Assembly (NCBI GenBank): GCA_903813345.2
Contig: CAIIXF020000002.1
Span: 5,990,001-6,054,000, forward strand
Length of the DNA: 64,000 bases
Reading direction: 5' to 3'
From: Owenia fusiformis
Taxonomy: Eukaryota; Annelida; Polychaeta; Sabellida; Oweniidae
The notes beneath the pieces were generated by a model. It was not told the origin of the DNA, did no database searches, and worked only from the letters and a program-made list of their open reading frames with translations. Numbering within the stretch: position 1 is the stretch's first letter; every line of letters begins with the position of its first letter. Shown here piece after piece: positions 33,801 through 44,347 of the stretch. The translations under genes were made by a program, and so were the position numbers.

Positions 33801-36800
33801 AATCACCCGAAATAAACGATATGAATTCTTCATATTTTCTTCTTTTGTAATACATGCATTCTTAAATTAGCATTCAAAGATTTTCAACACAATCATGAAT
33901 TTAATGATCTGACCCTTAAAAAACTTTTCAGGGGGAATATTTTGTCCACCTGCAGCCCTTAGGTGTATCATCTTTTTCTAGCCATATTTTCCTAGGCCTG
34001 CTGGAATACCTATTTCAGTGTGCAAGTTTAGCATTGTTTTCCCATTGATCATTTGAGTTCTCGTGTCAATAAATGGAAATAAAAATGATAGAGTAGTTTA
34101 TTTACGTTTATACGTTTCTGGCGAAAGCTGAAGCATAGATTATCTAAGAGGACTGGAAACAAGATGGCAGTCTATTTCAATTCGGCCAATTCGTGTTGGC
34201 CTATATATCACTATTGACTCAATTGTTCATCTAGTTTTACTTACCTTAGATGCTTAGTAATCTATTTAGTATAATATTGTTTCCAAAATTATTGTCATTT
34301 GCGAAAATTAGTACTAAAAGTACTTTGAACAGGTCAGCTGCCATTTGCTTGGCTGATCGTACCAGTCCACAAAAACAGTGAAATCATATTAAAAATACCA
34401 ATAAAACTTTAAAATTGAGGCAGATGCGATACAAAAAGACTCTATTCAATACAGATATACAGGTTACAGTCACCAAGATGAGCTAATTTCAGGCGAGATT
34501 CGGGAAATAAAAAGGTAGGTCATTCTTGTTTCCAGTCCTCCAAATAATCTATTATGCTCCGGCTTTCGCCAAACTTACTTGACGTCCGTGGTAAAAATCA
34601 AAAATAAAACAAGGTTTGGTCAGGAAGGGAACAGGTGAAATCCTTGGGATATATGAATTAATTAATTACAAGTTAGAAACATATTCATGTTTCTACAATT
34701 TAGGGTAACCCTGTCTATTATTCTACTATGCATTGTTATACCCCGTGCAAAATATTAAAAAATGTTATTTACTTATTATCATAATTCAATGTGACAATAT
34801 CAGTCTTATCTTCATATATAATAGTTTGCCTGTAAGGTTGGGCAAGCCGTCTATTACGTTGATAGTATAAGATGTTGATTTTGCAAAGCTCTTATGGGCT
34901 AATTCTACAATATGTACAGTAACATATATGTAAGGGTGCAAGTATGTAGTCCAGTATGTAGTAACCAAAGGAGTATTTTGGTCAACTCATTACATCTGAT
35001 AAACACTCCATGAAGTGTTTTCTATGCAATGATTATATACAGGCTGCTTATTCATTGTTACTGCGAATTTCAAAAGCTTCCAAATTGTGTGGAATAGAGC
35101 ATGCAATGTTTTTCAGTTTGAATCGGGTTTTAGTACATTCTGACCAATTGTATTTTCAGACTTATTCATTTCATGATTATGTAATACTGACCTACTTATC
35201 TGCTTAACATGTCTTTAAGGAATACCTTAACAATTTACGCAGAAAACATATCATTTAGCGAATGAAATATGTAATTTAATGCACATAGTATTAAGTGATT
35301 GGCTATTTTGAAAACTTGATTTGCTGTAACAAACATATAAACGTTTTTACCGAATGGAAAATGATATAGCGAATATTAATATTTCATATATCGAATATAT
35401 TTGAATTTAATGAATAAAGAAGCAAAAATAATGCCATAGGAGATGTAGGAAATGCTTTTTATTCGTATATGTCATAAATAAGTTTTTGAGGATTTATTAG
35501 TAAGGAAGGTTAAAAAACACTAAAGGGATGAATACATATTTACACCTAATATGACATCAGAATTGGTGAGAGATCTGTAACAAATGGCATGTGGTGATAT
35601 TTTGAATATATTTAATGCCTTGTACAGCGTTGTGTTGTCATGTCTCAATAGCACTAATAATAGGCAATCAATATAATCACTAGATCGACATGTTAAATAT
35701 TTCCTTATATAGTCACACTACTATACCTAACACCTAGAAATGCATAAGATACTTTGTTTGTCTAATTGAATTGTTTAATTTATTTTTGAAAGTGCCTTAC
35801 TAGCATCTAATTTTCAACCGATAAACCATTCATAAGGAACAGACAAATAAAAACAAATACATAATCATTACTAATAAGCCAAATGGGTTGCTCATGAACA
35901 CCAAATGCAAGGTATAGTAGTGTGATAGTTGCTAATGCCCTGGTCACATTTGCACCGATTTTCACAACGGCGCCCGGCCGATTGAGTATTTTGTTCAAAA
36001 TTGAAAACAATATTGAACAAAACACTCAATCGGGCGGGCGCGGGCCGATGGATTAGAGCCTTGAAATGTGACCAGGACATAAGTTGTACATAACCACATA
36101 ACAATAAGCTATTTAGTACCTATTTCGCACCCGATGACGTCAAATCTCAGACAGGGGGCAGTACCATACTTGGTTTGAGGATTTATCTGGACGTATCTGG
36201 CATTTACAGGTGGATCAAGCATATTTTGAACCTTCGTATCTCTATCGCTATTGCCTTGTAGAACCTAAAAAACACAGCGTTTTAAACACTGTAGTACTCT
36301 TGGTAATGGGATTCGAATCAATAATAAGCCCCTGTTATAATATTTATGCCAATAGGTAAAGTCACTTTGCAACAGTCAGTGGCAGTGGAAAATAAGGCCC
36401 TGGTGCAAAATTGATTTTTCTGCAAGTATCGTCTTGACTCTTGATAGGGTGGCATATGTAACATTAGAGAATTTTCGTTATAAGTTTTTTAAAAACTTAT
36501 ACGTATACTTATACTTATAAACCCAATAAACAAGGTGTTTCATAATTTCCTAATTCGTCGGGAAATATCTCCTAGGACGGTAATAAAAAGGGCCAATGGC
36601 ATACCATCCGTACCCCCTTGATGTAAAGCATGTTTAGTTGTGTCATATGTGTTTTCTAGAATCAAATAGGCTGATATAGCACACGGGTTTTACAGATTTA
36701 TCTACTCTCAAATATATTTTTTGTAGATGATCGTTTTGAATCACCTTGTAGAAATAACGAAGGGAGAATTAGTTCAGCTAATGAATGAGTCGAGCTGTTT

Positions 36801-39800
36801 GATTGGATACTATGCCTATTCAGCCGATTAATTTTAATAAGCCATTCTGGTCAGTAGGTCCACACATATACTATGCGGAGATCCAACTCTGTAAGTTTAT
36901 AATCTGCGTATAAAGGCCCTTTTATACGTAAAAACTTAAAAATTGACCTTATAATTTCATGAGAACTTTGAAATGATCGACTCGTTCGTGTAGTGATTCA
37001 CTTTAAAGGGTCTTGTTTATCGTACACTACAAGGACCCGTCAACTAGCGTTTAGTTTATCGTGTTCATAATTGACACTAGCAAAGGACATTGTATTCGCA
37101 GTCCCTAGTTAATGATCGGGCTTGACTATATCGGGAATAGTTATGCCCCACTTGGTACAGATTATGAAAATCAATTTGAATTGATTTTAGTTCGACAAAA
37201 CCCTTTAAACTATAAGTATACGTATACGTTTTTGAAACAACTTATAACGAAAATTCTCTATTGTCTCATGGGCATTTTATCAAGGTTTTGGCACACACGC
37301 ATAACCCAAAGGTCATTCAATTGCGCAAAAAGCATTCTTATGCACCAACCATTCCATATTCTTGTAGGCTGCCTTCGTCTTTACCATATAAAAACTTGTA
37401 TGATGTTACCCACTGGCTATACCCATTTCTTCCTTGGGTTATGATCCCTGTTATAAACATTACTTGACCAAGATCTGCCCGTATCCAAATGTTAGTGTGC
37501 GGTTCGGCAGAGGCCCAGCCTCCACACAAACCAGCTGCCCTAAAAGAAAATTAAAAATTAGGTCTCAGTACACAAATATATCTCCCCGCTTTTTGGTGGA
37601 GACAAAAGTCAACATTTCAAAAGAAGAAAATAGCTATAGGTAGCTAAAGTTGCTGCTATATTGAGTGAAAGAAACTTGAATATCTGGCGGGAAAAACTGG
37701 TTATCAAAGCACATTTTGATCTTTAGAGATCTTATTCCATACGCCCCGTGGGATGTCTTTTTCATGTATTGTATGAAACATTGTATGATTGATTTTTAAT
37801 TAAATAAATTGAATTGAATTGAAAAAAAAATTCACCGGAAATTTGATCTGAATTCACATTCGGAATTCTGAGGAAATGAAAGCCATTTATTTGTTATTCA
37901 ACTTGTTGAATTTGGATATGATTTTTTCTAAAACTACTTTTTGGACATGATTTTCCGAAACTGGGTTTAAAGATACTTTATGAGGGCCAAAGGCAGAGAA
38001 AAATGTTTTCTGTTTTGGTCGAGGTTTAGGACCAATAGCCCTATGCATGTTGTGTGAAAATGTAAATTATTTCGCTCATGGTCATACATGCAATGCACCA
38101 AATAAATGGTCAAAAGATGCCTCGTCTGGCAAAAGCAATAGACACCAGATTGGAGCCTATTAATGATAATGTAGCTTACGCCTTCGTATCTAGTCTCGAA
38201 CGCTGTGCTCCGAATGCAACTAGATCATTATTCCAAACGCTGGAGGCAGTTATTGCCGAATCTGGGACGTTGTAAACATCTCCAGACACGAGCCGGTCAA
38301 CACAAAATCCTAAATTGAAATTAAACAAAGGTAAGTATATTTATGTTTTATTGGTATTTGACGCAACGTGTTATTGAATACAATTCTTTTTTCATCCTTT
38401 TCATCATAAATTAAATCTGATCATAGTTCAAGTTAAGTACTATGTTAATCAAATATTGAATAAAAGTAACATTGGACATACGTGAACGAGATTTGGATTT
38501 CCATGGATGTTCTATGTTTTCATTAGTAGACTTACCTGCAATCTCTCCATCTATCGCTCTTTTGCAAGTGGCTGCACTTGTGCTTGATGAGCATTCGATT
38601 GAAGCTCCTGATGAAAGCTTTGCAACATCCGCACTGACCCGATTTTCTGTAACAGAAGACACTGGTTGAATGTCGGGTGTCATTTACTCGTAGAACAGTA
38701 CAAATCAAACCGCATGATACACGGCTAGAACGTACAATAACCTACGTAACTCTAAACTATAGTCAGAGCCTAGCATATATATTATGTCATATAAAGTAAA
38801 TACATTTATCGTTTGATCTGTAAAACGAAGCCTTCTGATTGGTCTGTTCTTGTGCTGTACCGATCTGTATTGCTACTGAGATTGTCCCCGTTGATCATCT
38901 CCGTCGCAATACGTAAAATAATGGTACGGAGGGGACAATCTCAGTAACAATACAGAGGATCACACGATAAAAACGTTATTGAATTATTTGAAGTGCAACA
39001 CAGGGTAATTCTGCTCTCGATATTCTGTATTTGCACTCGACTTCCTCTCGTTCCAATACGGAATTCCCGAGCAGAATATATCCTGTATTGCACTTAAAAT
39101 CATTCAATAACTTATAGTACTGAATCCTACATCACGTAAAAAATACAATTTTCTTCTTTATTCCTGTTAATACATTCAAATATACAAAACATAGACTGCC
39201 AAAGTTAGAAACACTTGTGGCAATGTCTACCAAGTTTCAGGAAGAATGCAAAAGATTTCATGAAATGAGAGCAAAAATTTCTAGAATTTTGGACAACCCT
39301 GCAATCGACTAGATGCGAGTAGAAAGTCAAAGTGATATCATATTTGAATTCTGCATGTAAAATGACATCTAGAAATGTGGTTTTAAAAAGTGTTTATCAA
39401 CTTTGAAGATTTAATTGTTTTGAAAATGTGATTTCCTGGTCGGGGAGATTCCCCATAGGCTCCATGTTATAAAAACAAAAAAAGTGAAATATCTTTTTCT
39501 GTATTTGACAGGATATATTTTCTTTTACTGGGCACATTTTAATTTCCATAACTATCAAATACACAAGGGTAATATAAAAATTGAACAACTAAAACTGATG
39601 AATATTCAAGTTTAGCCCTACGGAAACTTTCTAATACCCTGCCATTTATTTACCCCGAATCGGCCACCTGGTGGTGAAAATGGTAACTACTTACTCGCAT
39701 CATGGTAATTGTATCATGTATCATGTATTACCTTCCATTCTGAATCCAGTGTCGTACACGTTGTTCCTATAAGCCCCTCCACATGTTTGGGTGTTACCCT

Positions 39801-41347
39801 CAGCCTCGCACGTCATGTCACATTCCGATTTGTCCACCATTCCATGTCTACCATATGAATTTCCGCAAAAGCAAGTATATGCATTCTGGTTTCCTAAAAA
39901 TGAACTTATTCTTAAACTTACACGATTCATTGTGATGTATACCTATAGTAGGTTTAATTATGAATAAATTAATCTAAACTTGAACGTGGATTTGTTGAAT
40001 AAATTGTCTATTTTCATAATTTTAAGAATATCTAGATCTCTTGCGCGAGAACATAATCAGGGACGTTATGTTTTTTTGCTTTATCATTGCTTTCTTAACA
40101 ACTGTAGCGCTGTTCATAATGTCGCCATACTTCGACAGCTACAAGTTGAAAAAATTCATGAGTTGTGATACGCTTACAATTACCTGAGTATTGAAATCCA
40201 TGCGCCTTGCAAGTTGTGATACAATCCCATCGACTTCTCCGTATAAGATTCGTTCGTCCATTCAAGTCTCTATCTGTAGTATCGGCAAAGCATCCTAGGT
40301 ACTCTAAAATGTAATTGGTATGATTAACAATATTCTAGATTTTTTGTTAGTATTATTTTTTAGATTGTATTAATTGTGTGGATTTTAAGCTATATACGAT
40401 TCAAGATTTTATTGTGTGTCGACCAAACGTTTGGCTTCCTAACAAAATTCACAGATGAACTCGGTCCAATATTTCACTATACTGCCTTTCGAAATGACGT
40501 TATTGTACTATTATACAACAATGATTGTACCCCAAACGGAATTATACAACAATGATTGTACCCAAAACGGTATTATATAACGACGATTCAGCCCCAAACG
40601 GTACAGTATACAACAATGATTGTACCCCAAACGGTATCATACAACAAGGATTATATCCCAAACGGTATTATACAACAATGATTGTAACCAAAACTGTATT
40701 ATACAACAATGATTGTACCCCAAACGGTATTATACAACAATGATTGTACCCCAAACTGTATTATACAACAATGATTGTACCCCAAACGGAATTATACAAC
40801 AATGATTGTACCCAAAACGGTATTATATAACGACAATTCAGCCCCAAACGGTACATTATACAACAATGATTGTACCCCAAACGGTATCATACAACAAGGA
40901 TTATATCCCAAACGGTATTATACAACAATGATTGTAACCAAAACTGTATTATACAACAATGATTCAACCCCAAACGGTATTATACAACAATGATTGTACC
41001 CCAAACGGTATTATACAACAATGATTGTACCCCAAACTGTATTATACAACAAGGATTATATCCCAAACGGTATTATACAACAATGATTGTACCCCAAACG
41101 GTATTATACAACAATCATTCAACCCCAAACGGTATTATACAACAATGATTGTACCCCAAACATTATTATTAACATGATTAAACAGATTCTTAGTGAAATA
41201 TTTAAACCACTTTCAAAATATTGATAACGTGTTCATGAAAATCTAATATATCTTAAGAAAAGGCTTACCATGGTCGTTGTAAATGAAACTGTAAACATAC
41301 GTATTGGTGCATAAAACTACCGCCACAGCAACCTTAAACCACGACAT
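27407..41347 (-). CDS. gene C: secreted WSC / F5/8 type C / discoidin-like multidomain protein, 12 exons, 710 aa
   Basis: Likely an extracellular carbohydrate- or ligand-binding protein. Exons in transcript order: 41347-41269, 40303-40184, 39893-39732, 38646-38536, 38309-38180, 37539-37350, 36264-36120, 32169-32030, 31712-31556, 30618-30335, 29500-29323 and 27843-27407. All phases agree and the total is 2133 nt. Domains: signal peptide (1 to about 20); WSC (28-115, eight cysteines from YLGCF to QTCGG); first part of a discoidin-like domain (121-157, ending AIDG); F5/8 type C (159-311, Cys160 to Cys310, with IWIRADLGQ and ARYVQINPQT); remainder of the interrupted domain (313-411); a second discoidin-like domain (412-565); a third, fucolectin-like one (566-710, ending ICEIELQA). 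Domain names come from family knowledge; ligands are unknown. The nesting could instead reflect lost half-domains or alternative splicing. Confidence 0.8.
27844..29322. other. gene C intron 11
   Basis: About 1.5 kb of AT-rich intronic DNA between the last two exons; no repeat boundary recognised. Confidence 0.35.
29323..29500 (-). CDS. gene C exon 11: second discoidin-like domain, end
   Basis: Acceptor ATTTGTAG, donor ACAG|GTTATA, phase 0 in and phase 1 out. It encodes FECGSFRWTTLPLPYTRLVK, SVKFTIEEI and GMSEIQIFT. Confidence 0.75.
29501..30334. other. gene C intron 10
   Basis: Intronic DNA. It contains a TGACGTCA octamer (29993-30000), a GCGCATGCG motif near 30073 and a poly-T run at 30243; these could be element remnants rather than regulatory sites. 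Confidence 0.35.
30335..30618 (-). CDS. gene C exon 10: second discoidin-like domain, main part
   Basis: Acceptor TTTGCAG, donor TCA|GTAAGA, phase 1 in and phase 0 out. It encodes QAALIGTATSSTQFNG, PPNAVDGTLIVNF, TWVDQWILITLDAEYWVHVI and KVLVELYDASSSL. Unlike the preceding domain it has no intron after the VDG motif. Confidence 0.8.
30636..31306. mobile_element. MITE abutting gene C exon 10
   Basis: The inverted ends share GGTATCGATATGGTGGACT perfectly, extended outward by AAAGGAT. The element is 671 bp, without a recognised transposase. It ends 17 bases from the first base of exon 10, so it touches the polypyrimidine region of that acceptor. Confidence 0.85.
31556..31712 (-). CDS. gene C exon 9: end of the split discoidin-like domain
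   Basis: Acceptor TATACTAG, donor GCAG|GTAACT. It encodes SWESVRFDPPVLASWVKITF and EPFGIVELDIIA. The phase-0 boundary with exon 8 falls at the same place as the exon 10/11 boundary in the next domain. Confidence 0.75.
32030..32169 (-). CDS. gene C exon 8: continuation of the split discoidin-like domain
   Basis: Acceptor TTCTTTAG, donor AAG|GTATTT, phase 1 in and phase 0 out. It encodes NVGAWVNVTLARSFWVKEIS and VKMDFSDGLTTK, the central strands of a discoidin-like domain that lacks its own N-terminal strand here. Confidence 0.75.
32170..35712. other. gene C intron 7, distal part
   Basis: No exon was found here that would supply a missing first part for the exon 8 domain; a minus-strand ORF at 34786-34968 (ELAHKSFAKSTSYTINVIDG) was considered and lacks a donor. 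Around 32460-32940 the motif TTCGGTAAAT (and ATTTACCGAA) recurs many times, suggesting a degenerate repeat. Confidence 0.35.
35713..35926 (-). mobile_element. MITE family T1, copy 4
   Basis: Reverse-orientation copy with ends TCACACTACTATACCT and AGGTATAGTAGTGTGA, best matching copy 2. Confidence 0.85.
35937..36082. mobile_element. short GC-rich fold-back element (GGTCACATTTG family)
   Basis: Outer ends GCCCTGGTCACATTTGCA and TGAAATGTGACCAGGAC, inner inverted arms CCGATTGAGTATTTTGTTCA and GAACAAAACACTCAATCGG. It lies directly beside T1 copy 4 and about 40 bases from the donor of gene C exon 7. Relatives are at 56561-56654 and 63199-63345. Confidence 0.75.
36120..36264 (-). CDS. gene C exon 7: F5/8 type C, C-terminal part
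   Basis: Acceptor TTTTTTAG, donor ATAG|GTACTA, phase 0 in and phase 1 out. It encodes VLQGNSDRDTKVQN, DPPVNARYVQINPQT and PCLRFDVIGCEI, the canonical last strands and closing cysteine of an F5/8 C domain. Confidence 0.85.
36465..37260. mobile_element. MITE with TA target in gene C intron 6
   Basis: GAGAATTTTCGTTATAAG at the left is mirrored by CTTATAACGAAAATTCTC at the right, with ACTTATACGTATACTTATA-like sequence further in; TA flanks both ends. About 796 bp, no transposase recognised. It occupies most of the intron between the F5/8 exons 6 and 7. Confidence 0.8.
37350..37539 (-). CDS. gene C exon 6: F5/8 type C, central part
   Basis: Acceptor TTCTTTTAG, donor ATG|GTTGGT, phase 2 in and phase 0 out. 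It encodes GGWASAEPHTNIWIRADLGQ, FITGIITQGRNGYSQWVTSY and KFLYGKDEGSLQEYGM. An earlier donor TATG|GTAAAG was rejected because it does not fit the phase of the next exon. Confidence 0.8.
37640..38179. other. gene C intron 5
   Basis: Intronic DNA. 37770-37832 ends in TAATTAAATAAATTGAATTG and repeated AATTG units with poly-A, which looks like a retroposon 3' tail. Confidence 0.35.
38180..38309 (-). CDS. gene C exon 5: F5/8 type C, N-terminal part
   Basis: Acceptor CAATTTAG, donor GGC|GTAAGC, phase 1 in and phase 2 out. It encodes CVDRLVSGDVYNVPDSAITA and SSVWNNDLVAFGAQRSRLD, a typical F5/8 C start (conserved Cys, IPDSAITASS-like, RLD). Confidence 0.8.
38536..38646 (-). CDS. gene C exon 4: start of a discoidin-like domain
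   Basis: Acceptor CTGTTACAG, donor GCAG|GTAAGT, phase 1 on both sides. It encodes NRVSADVAKLSSGASIECSS and ATCKRAIDGEIA, the N-terminal strand and the A-x-DG motif seen in galactose-binding-like folds. Its natural continuation is exon 8, not exon 5. Confidence 0.7.
38810..39120. mobile_element. double-palindrome element in gene C intron 3
   Basis: Two nested inverted repeats: CTACTGAGATTGTCCCC against GGGGACAATCTCAGTA, and TTATTGAATxATTTxAAGTG with CAGAATAT-type arms. A second, partly deleted copy is at 42955-43110 (TTTATCGTATGATCTGTAAA, CAGAATATATCCTGTATTGC). Confidence 0.7.
39480..39690. repeat. dispersed repeat, second copy of 10070-10310
   Basis: Shares CATTTTAATTTC-like, AACTAAAACTGATGAATATT, CAAGTTTA, TACCCTGCCAT and GGCCACCTGGTGGTGAAAA with the intergenic copy. 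It ends about 40 bases from the donor of gene C exon 3. Confidence 0.65.
39732..39893 (-). CDS. gene C exon 3: WSC domain, second half
   Basis: Acceptor TTTTTAG, donor AAG|GTAATA, phase 1 on both sides. It encodes AYTCFCGNSYGRHG, ECDMTCEAEGNTQTCGG and then YRNNVYDTG, the typical CFCG and CGG motifs of WSC domains. Confidence 0.85.
40184..40303 (-). CDS. gene C exon 2: WSC domain, first half
   Basis: Acceptor TTTTAG, donor CAG|GTAATT, phase 1 on both sides. It encodes EYLGCFADTTDRDLNG and WDCITTCKAHGFQYS, three of the eight WSC cysteines. Confidence 0.8.
40511..41165. repeat. 31-bp minisatellite with 250-bp higher-order unit
   Basis: Units of ATTATACAACAATGATTGTA + CCCCAAACGGT fill the first intron of gene C. 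A block of eight variant units (40514-40763) is repeated once almost exactly (40764-41013), giving twin ORFs of 72 residues that are artefacts. Confidence 0.9.
41269..41347 (-). CDS. gene C exon 1: signal peptide
   Basis: MSWFKVAVAVVLCTNTYVYS is followed by FIYNDH; donor CATG|GTAAGC, phase 1. An in-frame upstream ATG would only extend the N-terminus and would spoil the signal peptide, so this start is preferred. Confidence 0.7.
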
Positions 41348-41847
41348 TTTCTGCCAATGATTGAGTTGAGAACTTGTATGGGCACGGTCCTCGTGCTCTC
41401 TAGACTGATGGTATTTGTTGTTGGTAACCGACCAACCAATAGAATTACACGGTGTCCCAAAGATTTTTTCACTTACTTTGATGAAGTTAAAATGTTTGAT
41501 TTGGATCATTTAATGTACGAGGCTCTTGTATAAGAGCAATAAGCCGATGCCACTGGAAGGGTTACGAGTGCAATAATCATTGAGTCCTTGGCACGTTCTC
41601 GATTTAAGCACTATCAAAAATAATCAAAATTCAAAACTACTGTTTGGGGTTGTGCGTTACAATCCTTTTCTTAAGTATTCATTAAAATCATCCCATTTCT
41701 CAGATGTATTATATGTTAATTCAAAAATCTCGAATTTCCAAATACTTCCCTAATTATTGTGGAATCATAATCTCATTTCCTATACATATTGAGTCAATGA
41801 ATGAAAAAATTGATGTACTTATATATTAAAAGCAGTGGAAAACTTGT
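41348..41847. other. upstream region of gene C
   Basis: No TATA-like core promoter could be assigned. No gene was seen; the sequence is AT-rich. Confidence 0.3.
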
Positions 41848-42190
41848 ATTCGCGAATGCAATTAACGCCTGTCGGCTACTGGATTAACCTACTATTTATT
41901 ATCAACTCATTTAAATATCATGAAAGGAATAAGTGACAGGTACTATTAATATTTAAATGAGTTGCCCATAAAGTAGTAGGTTAACCCGATAACAAACAGT
42001 CGTTAGTTGCTTTCACGAATACAAGCTAAGATTGTATTCGCAAATGCAACTTTCGGCTATCGGCTATCGGATTAACCTACTATTTTATAAGTAACTCATC
42101 TCAATATAAATAGTATACATTTCATTCATGAAATAGAGGGTTAATCCGATAACCGACAACCGAAAGTTGCGTTTCTGAATACAAGCTAAG
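41848..42190. mobile_element. two tandem fold-back elements of one family
   Basis: Each unit (41848-42027 and 42034-42190) starts TGTATTCGCxAATGCAA and ends GAATACAAGCTAAG. Each contains GGATTAACCTACTATTT mirrored by TAGTAGGTTAACCCGAT or an equivalent. They stand side by side in the same orientation. Confidence 0.8.
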
Positions 42191-42709
42191 TGTCAATAAA
42201 ATATTTGATACTATTTATTCTACTATAATTGTTAAATTTATTAAGATGGCTTTTGTGCGGAGAAGGCAATTCATTTACAACCTGTGATATTGATTTTCGT
42301 GTATTAATTTTGTATTCCCTATTGTTAACAGTGGTTAATAAGCCCAAGGAGGGCTGGGTAAAATTATAATTTATTTTTTATATTTTATAATTGAATTGTA
42401 AGACTGACCACTATAAATAAATATATAAACTAAACTAAACTAAACTATATCCAAAGAACTTGTGTAAGCTTCTATAGAATTTATTATAGAAATATAAAAT
42501 ATTTTACAAAACTTTTTTTGGCATGGGGAGACGGCTATCTATCGATAAAGAGCTTGCGTAATTGCGTACAAAATAACCGATTACGTAGGGACAAGGTTAC
42601 GCAATGAAAGCGCATAATCCTAATTATGCAACCTTTTATAATAATTAATCTTTGGGACAATATCTAGAGCACAATACATCATGAAAATTTCATACGTATC
42701 ACGAAGATT
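42191..42709. repeat. intergenic DNA with retroposon-like tail
   Basis: 42340-42450 ends in ATAAATAAATATATAAAC followed by repeated TAAAC units, resembling the 3' tail of a LINE or SINE copy. No coding part was recognised. Confidence 0.35.
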
Positions 42710-42954
42710 TCATACTAATTCAGAAATCAATTTTAAAGGGCTAAATTTTGTGTCACCCTGTATAGTGTGTATTTGAATATCTATTATAAAATCGTTCGAG
42801 TCATTGTGATTATTATAAGTTTGACGTGTAGCAACATTGAGGTGAAGATAAACAAACAATATTATTATTGAAAGGAAAAGTATACATAAATTATTGACGC
42901 TGTCAAAACTTTTTATGATAGATATCCGATTTAAAATCGGGAATAAAAGATACA

Positions 42955-43110
42955 TACATTTATCGTATGATCTGTAAAATGAAGCCTTCTGATTGGTTCT
43001 TCTCTCGATATACTGTATTGGCACTCGACTTAGTCCCGTTCCAATACAGAATTTCTCGAGCAGAATATATCCTGTATTGCACTTCAAATCATTCAATAAC
43101 TCAATAATTA
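42955..43110. mobile_element. shortened copy of the double-palindrome element
   Basis: Matches both ends of 38810-39120 but lacks the inner GATTGTCCCC palindrome. It overlaps a 128-residue minus-strand ORF, which is therefore not considered a gene. Confidence 0.6.
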
Positions 43111-44210
43111 TCTTTACCTTTGAATTTTTATTTACTTAACCTGTGACGAAAATTGATGATAAATTTGATGAATTTTTGAAAATCGACATTCCAATGTTAA
43201 CCGATGTGAAATGGTAGGTTTGCCGCAAGTCATATGACAGAATATCCATCCATCCGAGTCCTTGCAAAAAATAAAAGTTAGGCAGGCAAATGAATTTGCT
43301 AACTTTATTTAACTAAAAATTGATATGTTTCTTCAGGTTCAACAAAGTTATAGGGCTTTAAACTCAAAATTGTTTTTCCTACCATTAAAATAATACAGGA
43401 GACGAAAAATTATTTTCAAAAATGACTTTGAAGCGCTGTAAGTTGAGTATTCATCAAATAAACTAAACACTTAGTGTACAAAAAAGTTGGACAATTCAAT
43501 TTTCTATGTAAAAATATTTTTGCTGAATCTTTTATTAAAAAGATATCCTGATTTCTGATTTGCCCCGAACCCTCCATTTCCCATTGGATTACATGGGAAT
43601 GACGATTTTCAAAAATTCATCAAATTTATCATCAATATTCGACCTATTGTAATTGAGGAAAAAATTGAGAAAATTTGGCGTAAAGAGGCTTTAACACGTA
43701 GTTCAATGGGGAGCCGAGGTTGACAAGTACATATGTAATACGTGTAAGTCAAGTAATACAAATCTCTCCTTGAAATATCTGACACTAATATAATATGTAC
43801 ATATTTAATTGTCTATCGAAATGTGAAATAAATAATTTAGTCAATCCGTACACAGCGATTCACCCGACTGTAGCCTATTAACTTTTTATTGCCCAGTCTA
43901 CGCCGTTTCATGAACGTCAAAAGAATATCTAATTCGATCACTATTGAACGCTTGTTATTGTGTGCATTCATTTCATTGTACACCAACTTTTGTCAAAAAG
44001 TATAAGAAGGTCAGTGTGATCTTTGGCATCTTCCTGAATGTTTTAAAAACTTTTTTGAATATTGAAATTTCTGAAAATGAAAACTTACTCTGTATCTCTT
44101 AAGTATGTAGGTGTAAGGGCCTGACTTTTCCCTGTATATACTTGTAGATCTGAAGGTCTCACTTCGCTGAACATAGGTCTGCATATCTACAGATGAGGTA
44201 TATCCAGAAC
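43111..44210. other. intergenic DNA between genes C and D
   Basis: No gene seen. TTTTTGAAAATCGACATTCCA and a partly mirrored TGACGATTTTCAAAAATTCA about 420 bases later, together with ATCATCAATAT and ATTGATGATAAAT, suggest the ends of a decayed inverted-repeat element at about 43150-43640. Confidence 0.35.
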
Positions 44211-44211
44211 T

Positions 44212-44347
44212 TGCCAAACTTTGTGACAAAGAATTTCATCCTGCTTGCAGCGAGAAGACGGACCGGTTCGGGGCAATCTGCTTGCAGCGAGAAGACGGAC
44301 CGGTTCGGGGCAATAGCTGATGAAATTCTTTGTCACAAAGTTTGGCA
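44212..44347. repeat. 29-bp inverted repeat enclosing two 37-bp direct repeats
   Basis: The arms contain GCCAAACTTTGTGACAAAGA and its reverse complement. The interior is a GC-rich unit (CTGCTTGCAGCGAGAAGACG, GACCGGTTCGGGGCAAT) present exactly twice. Confidence 0.9.

Noticed and set aside
34786..34968. Minus-strand ORF with SFAKSTSYTINVIDG considered as the missing first part of the exon 8 domain
   Set aside because: It resembles a discoidin-like start only loosely and has no suitable donor after the VIDG motif.
40525..40993. Twin 72-residue ORFs
   Set aside because: Produced by the 250-bp higher-order unit of an intronic minisatellite.
42710..43096. 128-residue minus-strand ORF
   Set aside because: Overlaps a dispersed double-palindrome element and lacks domain features.
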